A DNA stretch of 64,000 nucleotides from Diplonema papillatum (Eukaryota; Euglenozoa; Diplonemea; Diplonemida; Diplonemidae), in assembly GCA_030068145.1 (NCBI GenBank), contig JAPJBO010000134.1, positions 284,564 to 348,563 of the forward strand, written 5' to 3'. The translations under genes and the position numbers were made by a program. Below are positions 33,101 through 43,900 of this stretch, in pieces. The notes under the pieces are model-generated. The model saw nothing but the letters and a program-made list of their open reading frames with translations, was not told the origin of the DNA and did no database searches. Each line of letters begins with the position of its first letter. Within the stretch, counting starts at the first letter, position 1.

Positions 33101-36100
33101 CTTAAAATGCGCATCCACCTCCCGGTTTCGGTTCGAGTGACGACGGGAGAGATTCCCCCAAACCAGAGATTGCATCGTGTCAAGCCTTGATCGATGCATT
33201 GATTCCATTCATACTTCAATTTTCAAACCGTGTCCTGTCTGGAACTTTGCGCATATTTTTGCTGCATGAGGGGAGTATGACAAGATCCCTGCGCGTTTGA
33301 CTAAAGACCGGAAGCGCGAAGAAGAAGCAGCTGATAAGATTAGTACGAAACGACAGATGCAGTCGCAAACACTGCCTCCAGGAATATCTATCGCGGGGGG
33401 TTCGCTCAAAACTGCACCCCGCGTAGCCAAATCGACAGCCTCAAGGAAATGCCTTAACTTCGTGTGTTTTGCTCGTTAACTGGCTCGTCAACAATGCACC
33501 ACATATAACAGAAAACAGACGGGAAACATACTCACTCGGCCGCAGTTTGTTAGCTTCGGTCGGGGAGGCGAGCAGAGCAGAGCCGAGGACCTTGGTGATG
33601 CCGGTCGACTCCTCCAAGTAAAACTGGGCGGCCGCAACTTTCTCAGGTAGTGCCGTGTACCTATTCGTGAGCTCATTTAGCTGTTTCAGCTGTCCGTCGG
33701 CGTGAGCGGTTCCTCTCACGAGTTCGTCGATCGCCTGCAAAAATGTTAGTCTTTAGCCGCAGGTATGCAATGAAAGCAACTAGGTCGTGAGTGGGCAGAG
33801 CTAGCCTACACTTCCCTTCACGTAGCCATTTCAGCTGTCAGTTCCACCGGTCAAGGGTTGGCCAACACAAGACTTGTCAAAGCACCGAGGACTACCACAA
33901 CACGTGGAGAAAACAATCGAAACGATGGCCTGCATTTCATGATACCTAGGGAAGGCATCGGTTGGAGTTCCGCGGACACTTGCCGTGAACCCTCCAGAAC
34001 CCCCCCTTACGGCTGGGCTGGCTGCATACGTGCATACGTATGCGTATGCGTATGCAGATTTGAAAATATGCATACGCATACGGCTGCATACGTATGCATA
34101 TGTGGGGCTGTGTGAGGCCAGCCCGGCCTTCTGGCTGCTGCATGACGGGCCTATGAGTGAAGACGGTGGAGTCCAGAGCCCCAGAAACTGGAGTTAAAGC
34201 TGGAGTTGAAAAAGCGGGTGTCACACGCTTTTTAGGTGTGAATCGCGCCCTCTTTGACTGCAGTTTCTGAGGCTGGACCTCACCGTGTAACATTGCAATG
34301 TACTGGTAAGTAGAAAGCAGGTCGATGAACTGCCTCGCTTTTTCCCCGACGACGTCGAACGCCAGCTCGAAGCACTGAACGAGCATGTTTCATGCCGACG
34401 AAGAGGTGCATTGCCAGAGAAGTCACAGCCGTATGCATACGTATGCATACGTATGCATACGTATGCATAGCCGTATGCAGCGCCGTATGCGTATGTGTAT
34501 GCGCATGCGTATGCAGTTTTGGGTGCATACGCGTATGCAACCGTATGCAGCCACCATAGCCAGGTCCCCCCTTTTAAAATTTCCACGGACGTGCCACCAC
34601 GGATACCACCGCACCACGACACCACGACCGCACCACGACACCACGACGACACCACGACTACCACGACCGCACCACGGGCAGACCCTCTCCAACTTTTAAA
34701 ATCCGCGGACGTGTCACGGCACGTCCAACGGGAAAGAATAAGGATCGAGACCCCCCCCCCCCCGGCATCCAAACACCTAAAAGCAGCCACAAAAGACGGC
34801 AGAAGGGTCAGACTGTGACAGGAATGACTCAGGATGTAGTCATTTGTGTCCAGGAATGCTCCAGAAATTTCTCTACGCTATTTTTCCTCCAGATTTGGGA
34901 CTTCCGGTTGTAGAAATTCTGAAAATCGGCTGATTTCGGACGTCTTGTCGAGGTGGCCGAAATCTCCTTTGTCGTCGCACTTTTGGGTGACATTCTCATC
35001 AGCTTCTGGGTCACACACCTCATCCGAACCGATTCTGGGGGTGAACAACACCCGCAAGTGCCTAAAAACATGCAAAAATGGTGAAAATAATAAACGCGAC
35101 AGGATTTACCACGGGAGTCGCACCCCCTACCCCCCCCTCACGGACGTTGTCCCTGGAATTCCAACGGATGCCCTCCCCTATGCCATCAAATATGGTGTCA
35201 GGCCAACGAGTTTCCTACCCGCAAATTACGTTTAACTGCGGTAGCCAACTGATTTCGCTTAAAGGCATACCGTGATTATTTCTTTGACGCACTTTCTCTT
35301 ATAACGGGTAGCCACAGCATGAGTCTTTGCCTTGTCCTCCTCGACATCCTCGGCTTTCGTGAGCACTGCGGGTGTGGATTTTTTTTTAGGCTCATTGTTT
35401 GGTGTGAGAGTGTGGGTACGTCTGAAGCGGGTTGCATCTAGTTGTCACTTCTTATTGAGGTTGGCAGCTTCTACATGCAGTTAAGAATTCTGGTACATTC
35501 AGGTGGAGAACGAGTTTGCACTTCTCAGTCTGTTTGTCGCGTTAAACTTTTCGGCTTACATACTGGTAGCACAGTTGTCCACCTCGCCCCGCTCCCCCAA
35601 GGTGCACATTCCTGAAGGCGACAGCCCATTTCGAATTCATCCACCACTCGGATACTGCTGGTAAATCATTGGCACGAGTAGATGCAGATCGGAGATGGGG
35701 TAGGGACAAGACTGTAGTGAAATATGTAATAAATATGTCGAAAGGAAGTGTAAGCTGTGCCTCCCTCGCAAGGCTCGATGAGCTGAACGCAAAGTTCAAC
35801 CTATGCAACGTTGGGGACGCCGTGTCCTACCAGAAGGTTGCATAATACACCACCTCTACCTCCACCTTTTTGCTACTTTGAGCTCGAGGGAAGTTACAAG
35901 GAAGGACCACTAGTATGCACGTACAAGTGCGACCGAAGGGCAAACCGCAAACCCGCCGGCTTCGTTAGACCGCGCCGGCGACACAGTCAAAGTTGACAAG
36001 AATTGTAAAGATCCGGCTGAATTTGTGGAAGTCTGCCGAGGATAGTTGAGTCGCAGAGTGAAGGTCCCCAGAAAAGTAAGTGTACCCTGCTGAATTTCCT

Positions 36101-38864
36101 CGAGCAGCCTGTTGTTCTCGTCGTTCATGTTGACGACCTTCTCGTACTTGGAAATGGCATCGGTGAGCTTCCTCGTGGCTTCCGCAGCTTCCGTGTCGAA
36201 GTTCTGTGCAGGTGTTTGACGTGTGTTGCAGCCGCATGAGTTTTCTGGAGCTTTCTGCCACGCACGGATTGTTCGAAGACGCCAAATTGTATGGCGCAAA
36301 GGACTGCATTAATATCGAACGGCTCACACTCATTTTGGCTTGGCGAAGTCGTTACGAGGTTGCAGGGTCGGGAATCGACCACACCTATTCAAAAAGAAAT
36401 TCACGAAGAGAGAAAGTACGGGTACGAGTAGAATATGCATACAAGCCCCTCGTTGTAGTCACCGCCTTCAGCGAAAAGGTTGTCAGTGTGCACGGGTTTT
36501 CCAGTGAGCAGGGCATTGAGACCGGCGGCACGCTTCAGAAGGTCACCGGCTTGTGCGATCTGGGCTTCCTGCGAGGCGTTTTTCCTCTCGTTCTCCGCGA
36601 GATTCGCCTTGAGCTCAGCCATCTTACGGTCGGCCTCCTTCTTGTCGCCCAAGGCGGTGGCTTCTCTCCTGTCGAGATACGCCAAGAATTGTTTGGACGA
36701 CTTGCGCTGCTCGGTGAGCCTGCGTGAAAGCTCATTGAGCTTTTCCTGGATGCACGTGACGTCATTCTGGATCCTACCAGCGTCTGACTCGCCTTCCGCG
36801 ATTTCTCTTTTTAGTTTGTTGATGGCCACCTGCCGGCCTTCGAGCTCTTCCTTCACGCGTGTCACCGCGGCGCTTTGCTGAATCATCTCCTTGCTGATCT
36901 TCTCTTTCTCTTCAAGCTTCTCACGGAACTCGGCGAGGTCCTTGCCTTCGTTGGGTGTTGCGATACCCCTTGCTTTGTTACCGTAGTCGCACATTTCGAG
37001 CCACGACTGCGTGTCAGAGTGCTGCTTGTGATACGGCGAAATACAGCAGATGAGCGTCACGTGGCTCTCGCCGAGGGCCGCGGCCAAGATGCGCGTCATC
37101 ACGGAGGTATTGAACGGAATCTGTTGTTGGCTTTTCTTCGTATGATTCAACAGCATTCAGTGTTCGGTGTTGTGCTATCAGTTTGTTTCAAACCAACCAC
37201 CGCCATAGTGAAGTGGCAAACAAATAGCGAGCGGAGCAAGATTGTTCCAAGTTCCCTTCTCTGGGGAAGACCTGCCGCGCCAAACCTCGCTTCTCTGTAC
37301 CACATGCGGAGAAAAGAGAAAGAGACACAGAAATAAGAGAGGGTTTGGACGAGGACGCTGCCGTGCGTCGGGCCAGTGAGAAGCACCGCCACCTTGCTTG
37401 ATAAATCCTGCCGCGGAAAAAGAGCCTTTTTCATTCGCTGGGGTCAGCACCCCTGCGAAGGCCCTCTTCTGTGTGCCTCCTCGCGGTAGAAACAGTAGGC
37501 TTCTCATGTGACAACAGCCGAGGTCAGCGAGGTTGGCTATCGGCAGGCTTTGGTGTTAATTTTTTTACCGGAACAATAGCCGACATGGAGAAAAGCATAC
37601 ATGAGCCTTGCTAGTGACGGTAACGTTCCCGGTGCCACCCATCCTTTTATCCGCTTCCTCTGCAGCAGCCCACTCGAGGCCTTTGTCACCCAGCTTTCGA
37701 ATGACCTGACCGAAGGTCCCCTGCGCCTGAGAGATCTTCTTGTATTCTACCGGCGTTTCGTTGTCAGCCTTGACGCCGTGCCCAATGTCAGCGAAGGTAA
37801 GGGTAGAAGACTTCGACGTTTCAGTTTCCCTCTCTTCGCCCTGAGAGGAAAATGATATTGTTTGCAATTCACGATTCACGGCGTCATGTTGTACCTTATA
37901 CACAATCAGTATTACGACAAAAAGCAGCAGATTCAGGTCGGGGAAGCAAACAGGTACCAGTCAGAAAACTGCTTGTTGCGCCAAAAACAAAGAACCAGAC
38001 CTGGAACTTAGACGTCTGTGTCACAGTGACCAGCACGATGACCGTTGATCGGTTGTGCTTGTTCGGTGCAGTTATGCTAGACGGCTTGCGGACGCCCTCT
38101 TTGCCACTGATACGTTCGATGAACCCCTGTAAGTTACTCGGGTCGTTCAGTCGAATTTTGGTCGCGTTCTCTATCTCCCCAACACCAATTTTAGCGCCAT
38201 CACCCTTCAGGGGCGGCCTCGGAAAACCGTGGTTCAAGTCTTCGATCTCTTCTTTGTACACGCGCAGGCACTGGCAGTCGACGGTGATCGTCAAAACTTC
38301 TCCGGGGGCCTGCCGGTCAGCTGTCTGGCTTTGGAGGGCGGCTAGCACGTCTTTGATGAGGCGAGGCGCGATTCCGGGATTCTTCTCGGTCCCAAACAGT
38401 GTAAAGGTCTTCCCTCCATTAGTCGGCCCGTAGCACGCCACCGTTTGGTTGTACCCCTCGTACAGCATGGGAACGATGTCACCTTTGATCGAGTCGTAAA
38501 CATCGTTGTTGTCGGCGTAGGCATGGTCATAGTCGCCTTGCTCGAGGTTGCTCTTTTCACGGTTCTCAGCGGTCCAGGGGTCCTGACCAAAGGACCAGAA
38601 TACCTCGTCTGCAATTTGGGTGTACTTTTTCTTGATGGTCGGCTTGATCATTGGCTTGGGCACTGTTAGGCCCTTTGGGTCCATCAGGTAAATCTCGCCG
38701 TCGTTGTACTCGACAGCGGAGCGCGCGTTCGTGATGCTGTCCTTCTTCTGGTTCTCATTCTTCTCGTTGTCCATCAGCGGGCGGATCCGCAGGCACTGCC
38801 GGAACTTCCGAACGATCGACTCCTTAGCCGGCTTCTTCGCACCGGTATTCCTCTTCGTCGACAT
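29872..38864 (-). CDS. Divergent kinesin-like protein, at least ten exons
   Basis: A microtubule motor gene with motor exons 38,001-38,864, 37,625-37,840 and 36,443-37,120, then coiled-coil or tail exons 36,086-36,203, 34,284-34,374 (probable), 33,536-33,734, 32,858-32,961, 32,652-32,786, 32,384-32,593 and 29,872-30,141. Phases agree for exons 1-4 and from 33,734 to the stop. The junctions on either side of 34,284-34,374 do not close, so a small exon is missing or a boundary is wrong. Total is about 960 residues. The order is N-terminal motor, coiled coil, tail. Donors are GTATGC/GTATGT/GTGAGT-like. Large introns carry a foldback element, an interspersed element and inverted GCATAC arrays. 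Confidence 0.82.
30227..31141 (+). mobile_element. Interspersed non-coding element, copy 2, in the last kinesin intron
   Basis: A copy of 25,653-26,576 in the same orientation, with a 160-bp insert at about 30,806-30,965. It sits about 85 bp upstream of the acceptor of the last kinesin exon. Confidence 0.75.
31268..31572. repeat. Degenerate tandem repeat, two copies about 208 bp apart
   Basis: 31,268-31,370 and 31,476-31,572 share GACGCACAT/AACGCACAT, GGTCTCTTTTCCAC-like and CTGAAnGCGAGCA words in order. Intronic. Confidence 0.6.
31571..32311. mobile_element. Foldback element in a kinesin intron
   Basis: Two inverted arms of about 290-310 bp (31,571-31,862 and 31,999-32,311) around a 136-bp loop. 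The tips read CCAGTGCTCCCGCTA and its complement. Arms are about 90 percent alike by eye. No ORF. The loop is similar to sequence at 35,515-35,715 in opposite orientation. Confidence 0.85.
34028..34105. repeat. GCATAC/GTATGC array, left
   Basis: Tandem GCATAC and GTATGC hexamers, flanked by GGCTGGCTGCATACG. It is roughly the inverted partner of 34,433-34,552 on the other side of exon 34,284-34,374. Confidence 0.8.
34433..34552. repeat. GCATAC/GTATGC array, right
   Basis: About 18 GTATGC-type hexamers. On the minus strand the flank is GGTGGCTGCATACGG, matching the left array border. Confidence 0.8.
34603..34682. repeat. ACCACGAC minisatellite
   Basis: Irregular CACCACGAC units, flanked by two near-copies of CTTTTAAAATnnnCGGACGT (about 34,570 and 34,690). 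Confidence 0.75.
35515..35715 (-). repeat. Copy of the foldback loop and inner arm, opposite orientation
   Basis: The minus strand matches 31,820-31,990 (shared CTCGTGCCAATGATTTACC and GACAAACAGACTGAGAAGTG). Relative to the loop it carries about 60 extra bases with a possible 48-nt microexon between GCCTTCAG and GTATGT. Confidence 0.65.
36443..37120 (-). CDS. Kinesin exon 3: motor C-terminus and coiled coil
   Basis: 226 codons. IPFNTSVMTRILAAALG matches the IPYRNSKLTRLLQDSLG helix; LICCISPYHKQHSDT and YGNKARGI match the last strand and helix. A neck and a long coiled coil follow (Glu/Lys/Leu heptads, EFREKLEEKEKISKEM onward). It ends at CTT|GTATGC. Confidence 0.85.
37625..37840 (-). CDS. Kinesin exon 2: switch II and L12 region
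   Basis: 72 codons in phase. TFADIGHGVKADNE occupies the switch II position (usual DLAGSE) and keeps Asp and Gly but not the Gly-Ser-Glu. KISQAQGTFGQVIRKL corresponds to the INKSLxxLGxVI helix. It ends GGTGN at AAC|GTTACC. Confidence 0.8.
38001..38864 (-). CDS. Kinesin exon 1: N-terminal motor half
   Basis: 288 codons, starting MSTKRNTGAKKP with a basic leader. Motor landmarks are CLRIRPL, the Walker A loop as GPTNGGKT (canonical kinesins GQTGSGKT), VYKEEIEDL, and the switch I region as NKHNRSTVIV, which departs from the usual NxxSSRSH. It ends TQTSKFQ at CAG|GTCTGG. Confidence 0.85.
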
Positions 38865-39393
38865 CGTCCTCCTCTCTGTTGGTTTTTCCCTTCCCTTCTG
38901 CTGAAAGATTCACTGGAAATACTAATGGGTGAGCTGTGTTGTGCAACGGTCGGAAAGCTTGAGAAAACAAAGAAATGCGTACATGTAGTTGCGTTTGGTT
39001 TGAATGGATGAAAACGCCGTTCCGAGTCATGGGCTGGACAGCCGACTCGTTTTGACAGCGACTACATACCCGAGATCGGTAGACGGTACGATCTAAGACT
39101 TTGAGCAGTCTGCTGTCAAAATTCCCACATAGCCCTTTCTTGCTCTGAGAGAACCCATTCATGAACGGTCACACGGAGACCCTAAAACAGTGTGACCTCC
39201 TCTCGGTTTCAACCTCTCGAGTCTCAACAGGCTCCCTCAACACTCCTCGCCAACACCCAATTCTACCTCTCTACCCCTTTCAACTTCATTCATTCTAAAC
39301 CCCCGCATAATTTTAACCACATACGGACGAACGACGCATATGCGTCGTTTAATATAAGGTTATTCCTGTCAGCAAGTTCGAAGCCAAGTACTC

Positions 39394-39690
39394 ATCGAAA
39401 GTGGTCGTCGTTTGCTTTATTGGCAAGATATGGCACAGGGCTTTCAAATGCGACCTTCGTCGGGCAGAAGAATCGACCCTGGCTGAGGGCGGATGCCGCT
39501 GCGAAAACGGGGGCGCAGTTTTTCAGGTTTTGGCCTGTCGTCATTTCAGAATACAAGTTAGGACACTTGCCAAGTCCCCCAGACACGCCAAGTGTCTGGA
39601 AACTCATCGAAGGTGCTCAATGTTTGCTTCTTCAGAAAGATATGGCTCAGATCTCTCCGATACGTCATTCGTTGGGCAGAAATATCGCTC
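39394..39690 (+). repeat. Dispersed repeat, two tandem copies here and one in the unknown gene
   Basis: 39,394-39,480 and 39,603-39,690 are similar (TCATCGAAnGTG start, CGTTGGGCAGAAnAATCG-like end). The minus strand of 16,105-16,190 matches too (GAAAGTGGTCGnCGTTTGCTTTAT), there overlapping the first exon of the unknown gene. Confidence 0.65.
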
Positions 39691-39766
39691 GAGAGCTGAA
39701 GTGATACCACAGCGAAACCGGGGTTCAATCATGAATTATCAACCTTCAATCACAAGGTGCCAAAGA

Positions 39767-39775
<9 letters not shown>

Positions 39776-39802
<27 letters not shown>
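39776..39802. repeat. (GA)n microsatellite
   Basis: About 13 GA dinucleotides. Confidence 0.9.
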
Positions 39803-39869
39803 CGAGTTAGAGTGCAGGGACCATCTCTCCGAGGAGTATCCGGTCGCCCCACTACTACGAGAGAAATGG

Positions 39870-40662
39870 AAAATGGTGAAGAAGACTGTATCATTTGCAC
39901 AGCCTGAAGACCTTGAGTCGCTGGAGAGTTCGTCAGATGAGGAGTCCGATGTGTCCGAGGAAGAACCAGAGAATGTGGAGGCGGTCGGCGTGTTGGGCTT
40001 ACTCAAATCCCAGCAGTTCAGGGTGCACCGTGGTGGACTCAGCATGTGCGTGGGAGAACGGGCGCAGTGCGAGGGAGTTCGCGCCACTGCCAGGGTTGGC
40101 ACGTCATTTGCGAAATGAGCAGAAGGGTGTAGAGTGCGGGTACATCTGCACATGGCGGGCGACGCACTACCGATCGACAGGCTGTCTGAACCTGCCTCAG
40201 GACAGTGCCATGCGGGCTTATGCCCGCGACACTTTCGAGGTGACCGCGGACGTATGTCGAGTGGTGGGACAAGCGCACCGTGAAAATGCTCTCAAGTCTT
40301 CCTGTGGGCAACACGAGCACCGCTATTCCGCGGAAAATACAGGATGGGGAGACCACTACTATTGAAAAACCCGACATCATCGCAACGTACAACATGTACA
40401 TGGGTGGGGTTGACTTGGGCGACCAACTTATGGCTAATTGTTCGCGCTTGATGAAGGGTCGTCGTTGGTATTTGAAGCTGTTCTTTTACCTACTTGAAGT
40501 CTCTGTGGTAAACGCCTATGTGGTCTGGTGCCAACTTGGTTGGTTGGATACACAAGAATGCAGAAAAAAAGAAACCCGCGCTTGCAGCTTTCAAGCGTGA
40601 GCTCATCCTCCAACTCTGCAGCCCCCAAGCCAGGGCTGTCGCCACACGGTTGCCACGTGTGA
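39870..40662 (+). pseudogene. piggyBac-like transposase remnant, N-terminal and middle part
   Basis: Decayed. An acidic N-terminus (SLESSSDEESDVSEEEPE) is followed by a gap. Then WWDKRTVKMLSSLPVGN, IATYNMYMGGVDLGDQ and LKLFFYLLEVSVVNAYVVW are recognisable as the C-terminal third of the DDD core (GGVD holds a catalytic Asp). Frames shift at a stop near 40,241 and around an A-run at about 40,563, after which KPALAAFKRELILQL continues. The earlier catalytic Asp motifs are missing. It is interrupted at 40,663 by a foldback element; the Cys-rich C-terminus resumes at 42,440. Confidence 0.8.
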
Positions 40663-42378
40663 CCCACATTTGCCACACGAAAATGAAAAAGTCGTGTGGC
40701 GGATGTGGCGAATTTTTTCAGTTTTTTTTCCCCCCTGAAAACCGGCCGCAATTTCTTTGTACGTGAGTACAAGTCTTCTTTGCGAAGGTGTTCCTGAGCG
40801 GTCGTAGAGGTTGACTAATCGATAATAAAAGAATCTTCATTTTCTTTTCACTTGCTGTAACAGTTAGTGTGGGAAAATGAAGACCTCCTTTTTTGTGTTT
40901 TTTTTGGAGTTTTTTGGAATTTTTACGACAGGTACCCGATTCCAGCCAGTACAAGCCTGCTTTGTGGCCCTGTACTGTAGTAACCAGTTCTGCCAGCTTC
41001 TGGTGAATGTCGCCATGGAGCAACTCACCAACTCGCACAGAAAACGGGTTACCACCCAGGTTTTCGTGTCGTTATGATGAAAAGTATGATGTGTCGCATG
41101 CATCGAGTGCAGGAACACGGTGTCTCGCTGACTCTGAGTCTGAGGGACGTGTCGCTAAGGACCGTCGGAGTCAGGGCAATATGTTAGTACATCAGCGATA
41201 CGTGCAGCTACAGCGGGGCACAGCGCACGTGCATCGTTTACGTCACGCCGGTCACGCACAACTTCGGGTCGAAGCTCGACCTATGCTCGAAGTGGACATT
41301 GGAGTTGCGCAAGCTCCCTCAGCCCCGCGAGAGATACCGCATTGACCGATTGATTGGGTCCACAACGAACACCCACTAACCCAGTGACCCACCTGACGAC
41401 AACCAGTGGCCAACCACTGCGTGACTCAGTCATGTGTCAGTGTCTGGGTGTCTAACGCCCGAAGGCTGTGGTGCGGCCTTATTCAACAACCGGGAAAGGT
41501 AAGCCTGCGGCTGCTCCGTCTACTTTGTTGAAAACTGGATGCACAACGGTGGTCGTGACCGACGGCCAGTGGGCGTCATCCCCTCGCGTGCTGGCCCCTG
41601 GCAGCTGGATGCTGTCCTCTCTTGCAGTGGGTGTCCACCGAGGGGTTCCTTGCCCGTGGGAAGGCCGTGCTTCGCGCAGGAACCCCGGTTGAGGGGGTCG
41701 TCCCTCGCGCGGTCGGTGCTGGCGCGGTGAGAGTCCTCGCCCGCGTCAGGGGTGTTGCCCCCTCCGGCAGGGTTGTCATCCCTTCGAGTCCGACGACCGT
41801 TACCACACCAGGCACGTAGACACACGGAGCTTGCACAAACCCAACTGTTCCCGCACTTCGAGTTGGCGTAGTTCGAACTCAAACTTGCACGTGGTTTCGG
41901 CCCCGCTGCAGCTGCACACATCGCAGAAGCAGCATCAACGCCGACTGACAACGGCACTGAGAAACGTCCCCCAGACTCAGAGTGTCGTCCCTGTTCCTCG
42001 AGTAAGTTGACTCCGCCAGGCTGGATGGCGTCCTGTAACTGGACCTGTTCCTGCACTCGATGCATAATTTTCATCCCAACGACACCAAAACCTGGGTTTT
42101 CACCCGTTTTCTGAGGGAGTGAGTGAGTTGCTTCACGGCGACATTCACCAGATGTTAGCAGAACTGGTTACTGCAGTACAGGGCCACAAAGCAGTTTGTA
42201 CTGGCTGGGATCGGGTACCTGTCGTAAAAATCCAAAAAACTCCAAAAAAAAAAACACAAAAAAAGGGGGATATGGTGGTTATACGGCAATTGCGGCCGGT
42301 TTTCAGGAGGGAAAAAAAACCGAAAAAATTCGCCACATCCGCCACACGACTTTTTCATTTTCGTGTGGCAAATGTGGG
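40663..42378. mobile_element. Foldback element inserted in the piggyBac remnant
   Basis: Long inverted arms (about 40,663-41,190 and 41,915-42,378). The outer ends read CCCACATTTGCCACACG and its complement, and arm similarity extends through GCATCGAGTGCAGGAACA. The left arm has about 120 bp extra at 40,750-40,876; the right arm about 60 bp extra. The loop (41,190-41,915) has no recognised gene. No clear target duplication. Confidence 0.85.
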
Positions 42379-42439
42379 CCAAGCAGACCAAAGTACACCT
42401 GTATCTGAACCCCGAACACCTCCGAAACAAGCTCCCACG

Positions 42440-42690
42440 ATGAAGCGTTGTACGCCACGCACCCCGGGGGGTCTGAACAGGTTTGACTCGAGCAAGTTTC
42501 ACGGTCTCGAAAAGGTGGACAGCAGGCTGAGATGCAAATGTCACATCCAGCGGAATGAAACCATGTACAGGTGCGAGGTGTGCCTTGTGGCCTTGTGCCC
42601 AGCCCCATGCTTTACCAGGTACCACACTCTCCAGGACTACGAGTACGACGACCCTGACATGGAGAATACGGCGCCGGCTACTGGACCCTA
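42440..42690 (+). pseudogene. piggyBac-like transposase C-terminal Cys-rich domain
   Basis: MKRCTPRTPGGLNRFD leads to RLRCKCHIQRNETMYRCEVC, then VALCPAPCFTRYHTL. This is the cross-brace zinc domain (CxC, CxxC, LC..CF..YH) that ends piggyBac transposases. It continues the remnant at 39,870-40,662 on the other side of the foldback element. Confidence 0.8.
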
Positions 42691-42944
42691 GTGGCCGCAA
42701 CTTTAAAAAGGGACAACCTAGATCTCTCTCGCAGGCCTCCTGAAAAAAACGCAAAACTGGAGTGTTCACTTTTAGTGGCTTTTTTTTCCCTGCAACTCAG
42801 GGGTTATTCTAATCCCCGAAATTCTGAAAAATCCCGGTTAAAAAATCTTTGATCTGGACAGAAAAATTTTTTCCCCACGCTGCGCGTGGGAAAGCTGGGA
42901 TTGCTGAAGCAAGCAGTGTCCCAAAGAGCTGCGCCTTTTTCAAC

Positions 42945-43094
42945 CTGTTCGTCCGGTTCCCTGCTGGACACCTCTCAGGAGAGCCTGTTTCTCCAACTTC
43001 GGTCCCTTCCAGTTGCTGTAGTCGTGCTGCAATGTATTGTCATCAGGGCCAGTGGCAGCACCACTAAAACCAAATGCAGCGAGCGACATCTCTT
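42945..43094 (-). pseudogene. hAT transposase N-terminal remnant
   Basis: MSLAAFGFSGAATG...DYSNWKGPKLEKQALLR...QGTG aligns with the start of the hAT-like protein at 54,833 (MSLASFGF, DYANWRGPKLEKQASLR, NQGTG). Only the first about 50 residues remain. Confidence 0.75.
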
Positions 43095-43497
43095 TTATTT
43101 TCAAAACCCTTTCAGGCCTGTGAGCTTCAAGATAGCAAACGATCCTCCAGTGACTGATTACTGGGTGTGGTGGGTGTGATGGAAAACACAATCTGGCTGC
43201 TGCTTCTCCACTTAGTTGTAGCCTTCACTTGTCAGTCCCAGTGGGCACTACGGCATGATGGCCTCAACGCCTTTCAACGAACCGAGGCAGGGCGAAGCTG
43301 CTCACGACAGGCGCCCTCCAACACGCTAATCCCAACGCCCCTCATGGCCCCAGAGATATTTCTGGACCACATCGCTGGCAGGCTGTACACAAAACAGCAA
43401 CTACGCCTCCAGGATCTGAGCCTGTAGCCTGGGTCCCTTGCCAAAAAGTTTTCACCAGAAATCCCCATGGTTAATAGCTATTTATTCACCGAGAGAA

Positions 43498-43592
43498 AAG
43501 TTGTTTTCTTGCACGAGGGTTTTCCAGATTGCCACGAGAGCCCGTAGGGCTCGAGTGGCAATCTGGAAAACCCGAGTGCAAGAAAACAACTT
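43498..43592. repeat. Near-perfect hairpin, about 38-bp arms
   Basis: Arms TTGTTTTCTTGCAC...CCAGATTGCCAC and the complement, with a loop of about 20 bp. It ends two bases after AACAACTT. Confidence 0.85.
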
Positions 43593-43611
43593 CTCGAGGT
43601 AAGAAGATTGC

Positions 43612-43900
43612 TTTACTGCCGCATCACCTGACTTTTATGCGTCCGAGAGAGCTACACACAGGGGGTAACGGGGGGGGGGATGCCGAAGGCTAAGAAAGAT
43701 GTCGCAGACGAAGCCCAACTGGCTCGTGACAAACCAATCTACTGCTTGTGTGCCACCCACAGTACCAACAACAGCCCCAGCTTCAGTCCAAGCCCCTGTT
43801 GCGTGCAAGAAAAGTAGTTATGCGTGCAAGAAAAGTAGTTATGCGTGCAAGAAAAGTAGCTCTCGAGGATGCAGAAAAGTCAGGTGACAGGCAGTAAAAA
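43612..43900. mobile_element. Short element with about 42-bp inverted ends and internal 21-bp repeats
   Basis: 43,613-43,652 and 43,856-43,898 are inverted copies (TCACCTGACTTTT core). Three units of TGCGTGCAAGAAAAGTAGTTA lie at 43,800-43,860. No transposase. Confidence 0.65.

Larger units (their letters stand above)
33941..35197. repeat. Segment bounded by inverted repeats of about 50 bp
   Basis: 33,941-33,990 and 35,150-35,197 are inverted copies (about three quarters identical by eye; shared word GGCATCnGTTGGA). Inside lie two inverted GCATAC arrays, a kinesin exon and an ACCACGACC minisatellite. It may be a composite or captured-exon element, or two separate insertions. Confidence 0.45.
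38865..39869. other. Upstream region of the kinesin gene
   Basis: No gene recognised. It contains the tandem repeat at 39,394-39,690 and a (GA)n run at 39,776-39,802. Confidence 0.5.

Noticed and set aside
34878-35075. Acidic minus-strand frame (IGSDEVCDPEADENV...) near a TTTTTAG acceptor
   Set aside because: Could be an exon, but it ends in a stop inside the kinesin gene and lies in an inverted-repeat-bounded segment; not enough support.
35733-35843. Plus-strand small ORF (MSKGSVSC ... YQKVA) in a kinesin intron
   Set aside because: The composition looks protein-like but it is only 36 codons and borders repeat sequence; no evidence of expression.
41468-41820. GC-rich ORFs in the loop of the foldback element
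   Set aside because: Short frames on both strands with no recognisable domain; no transposase.
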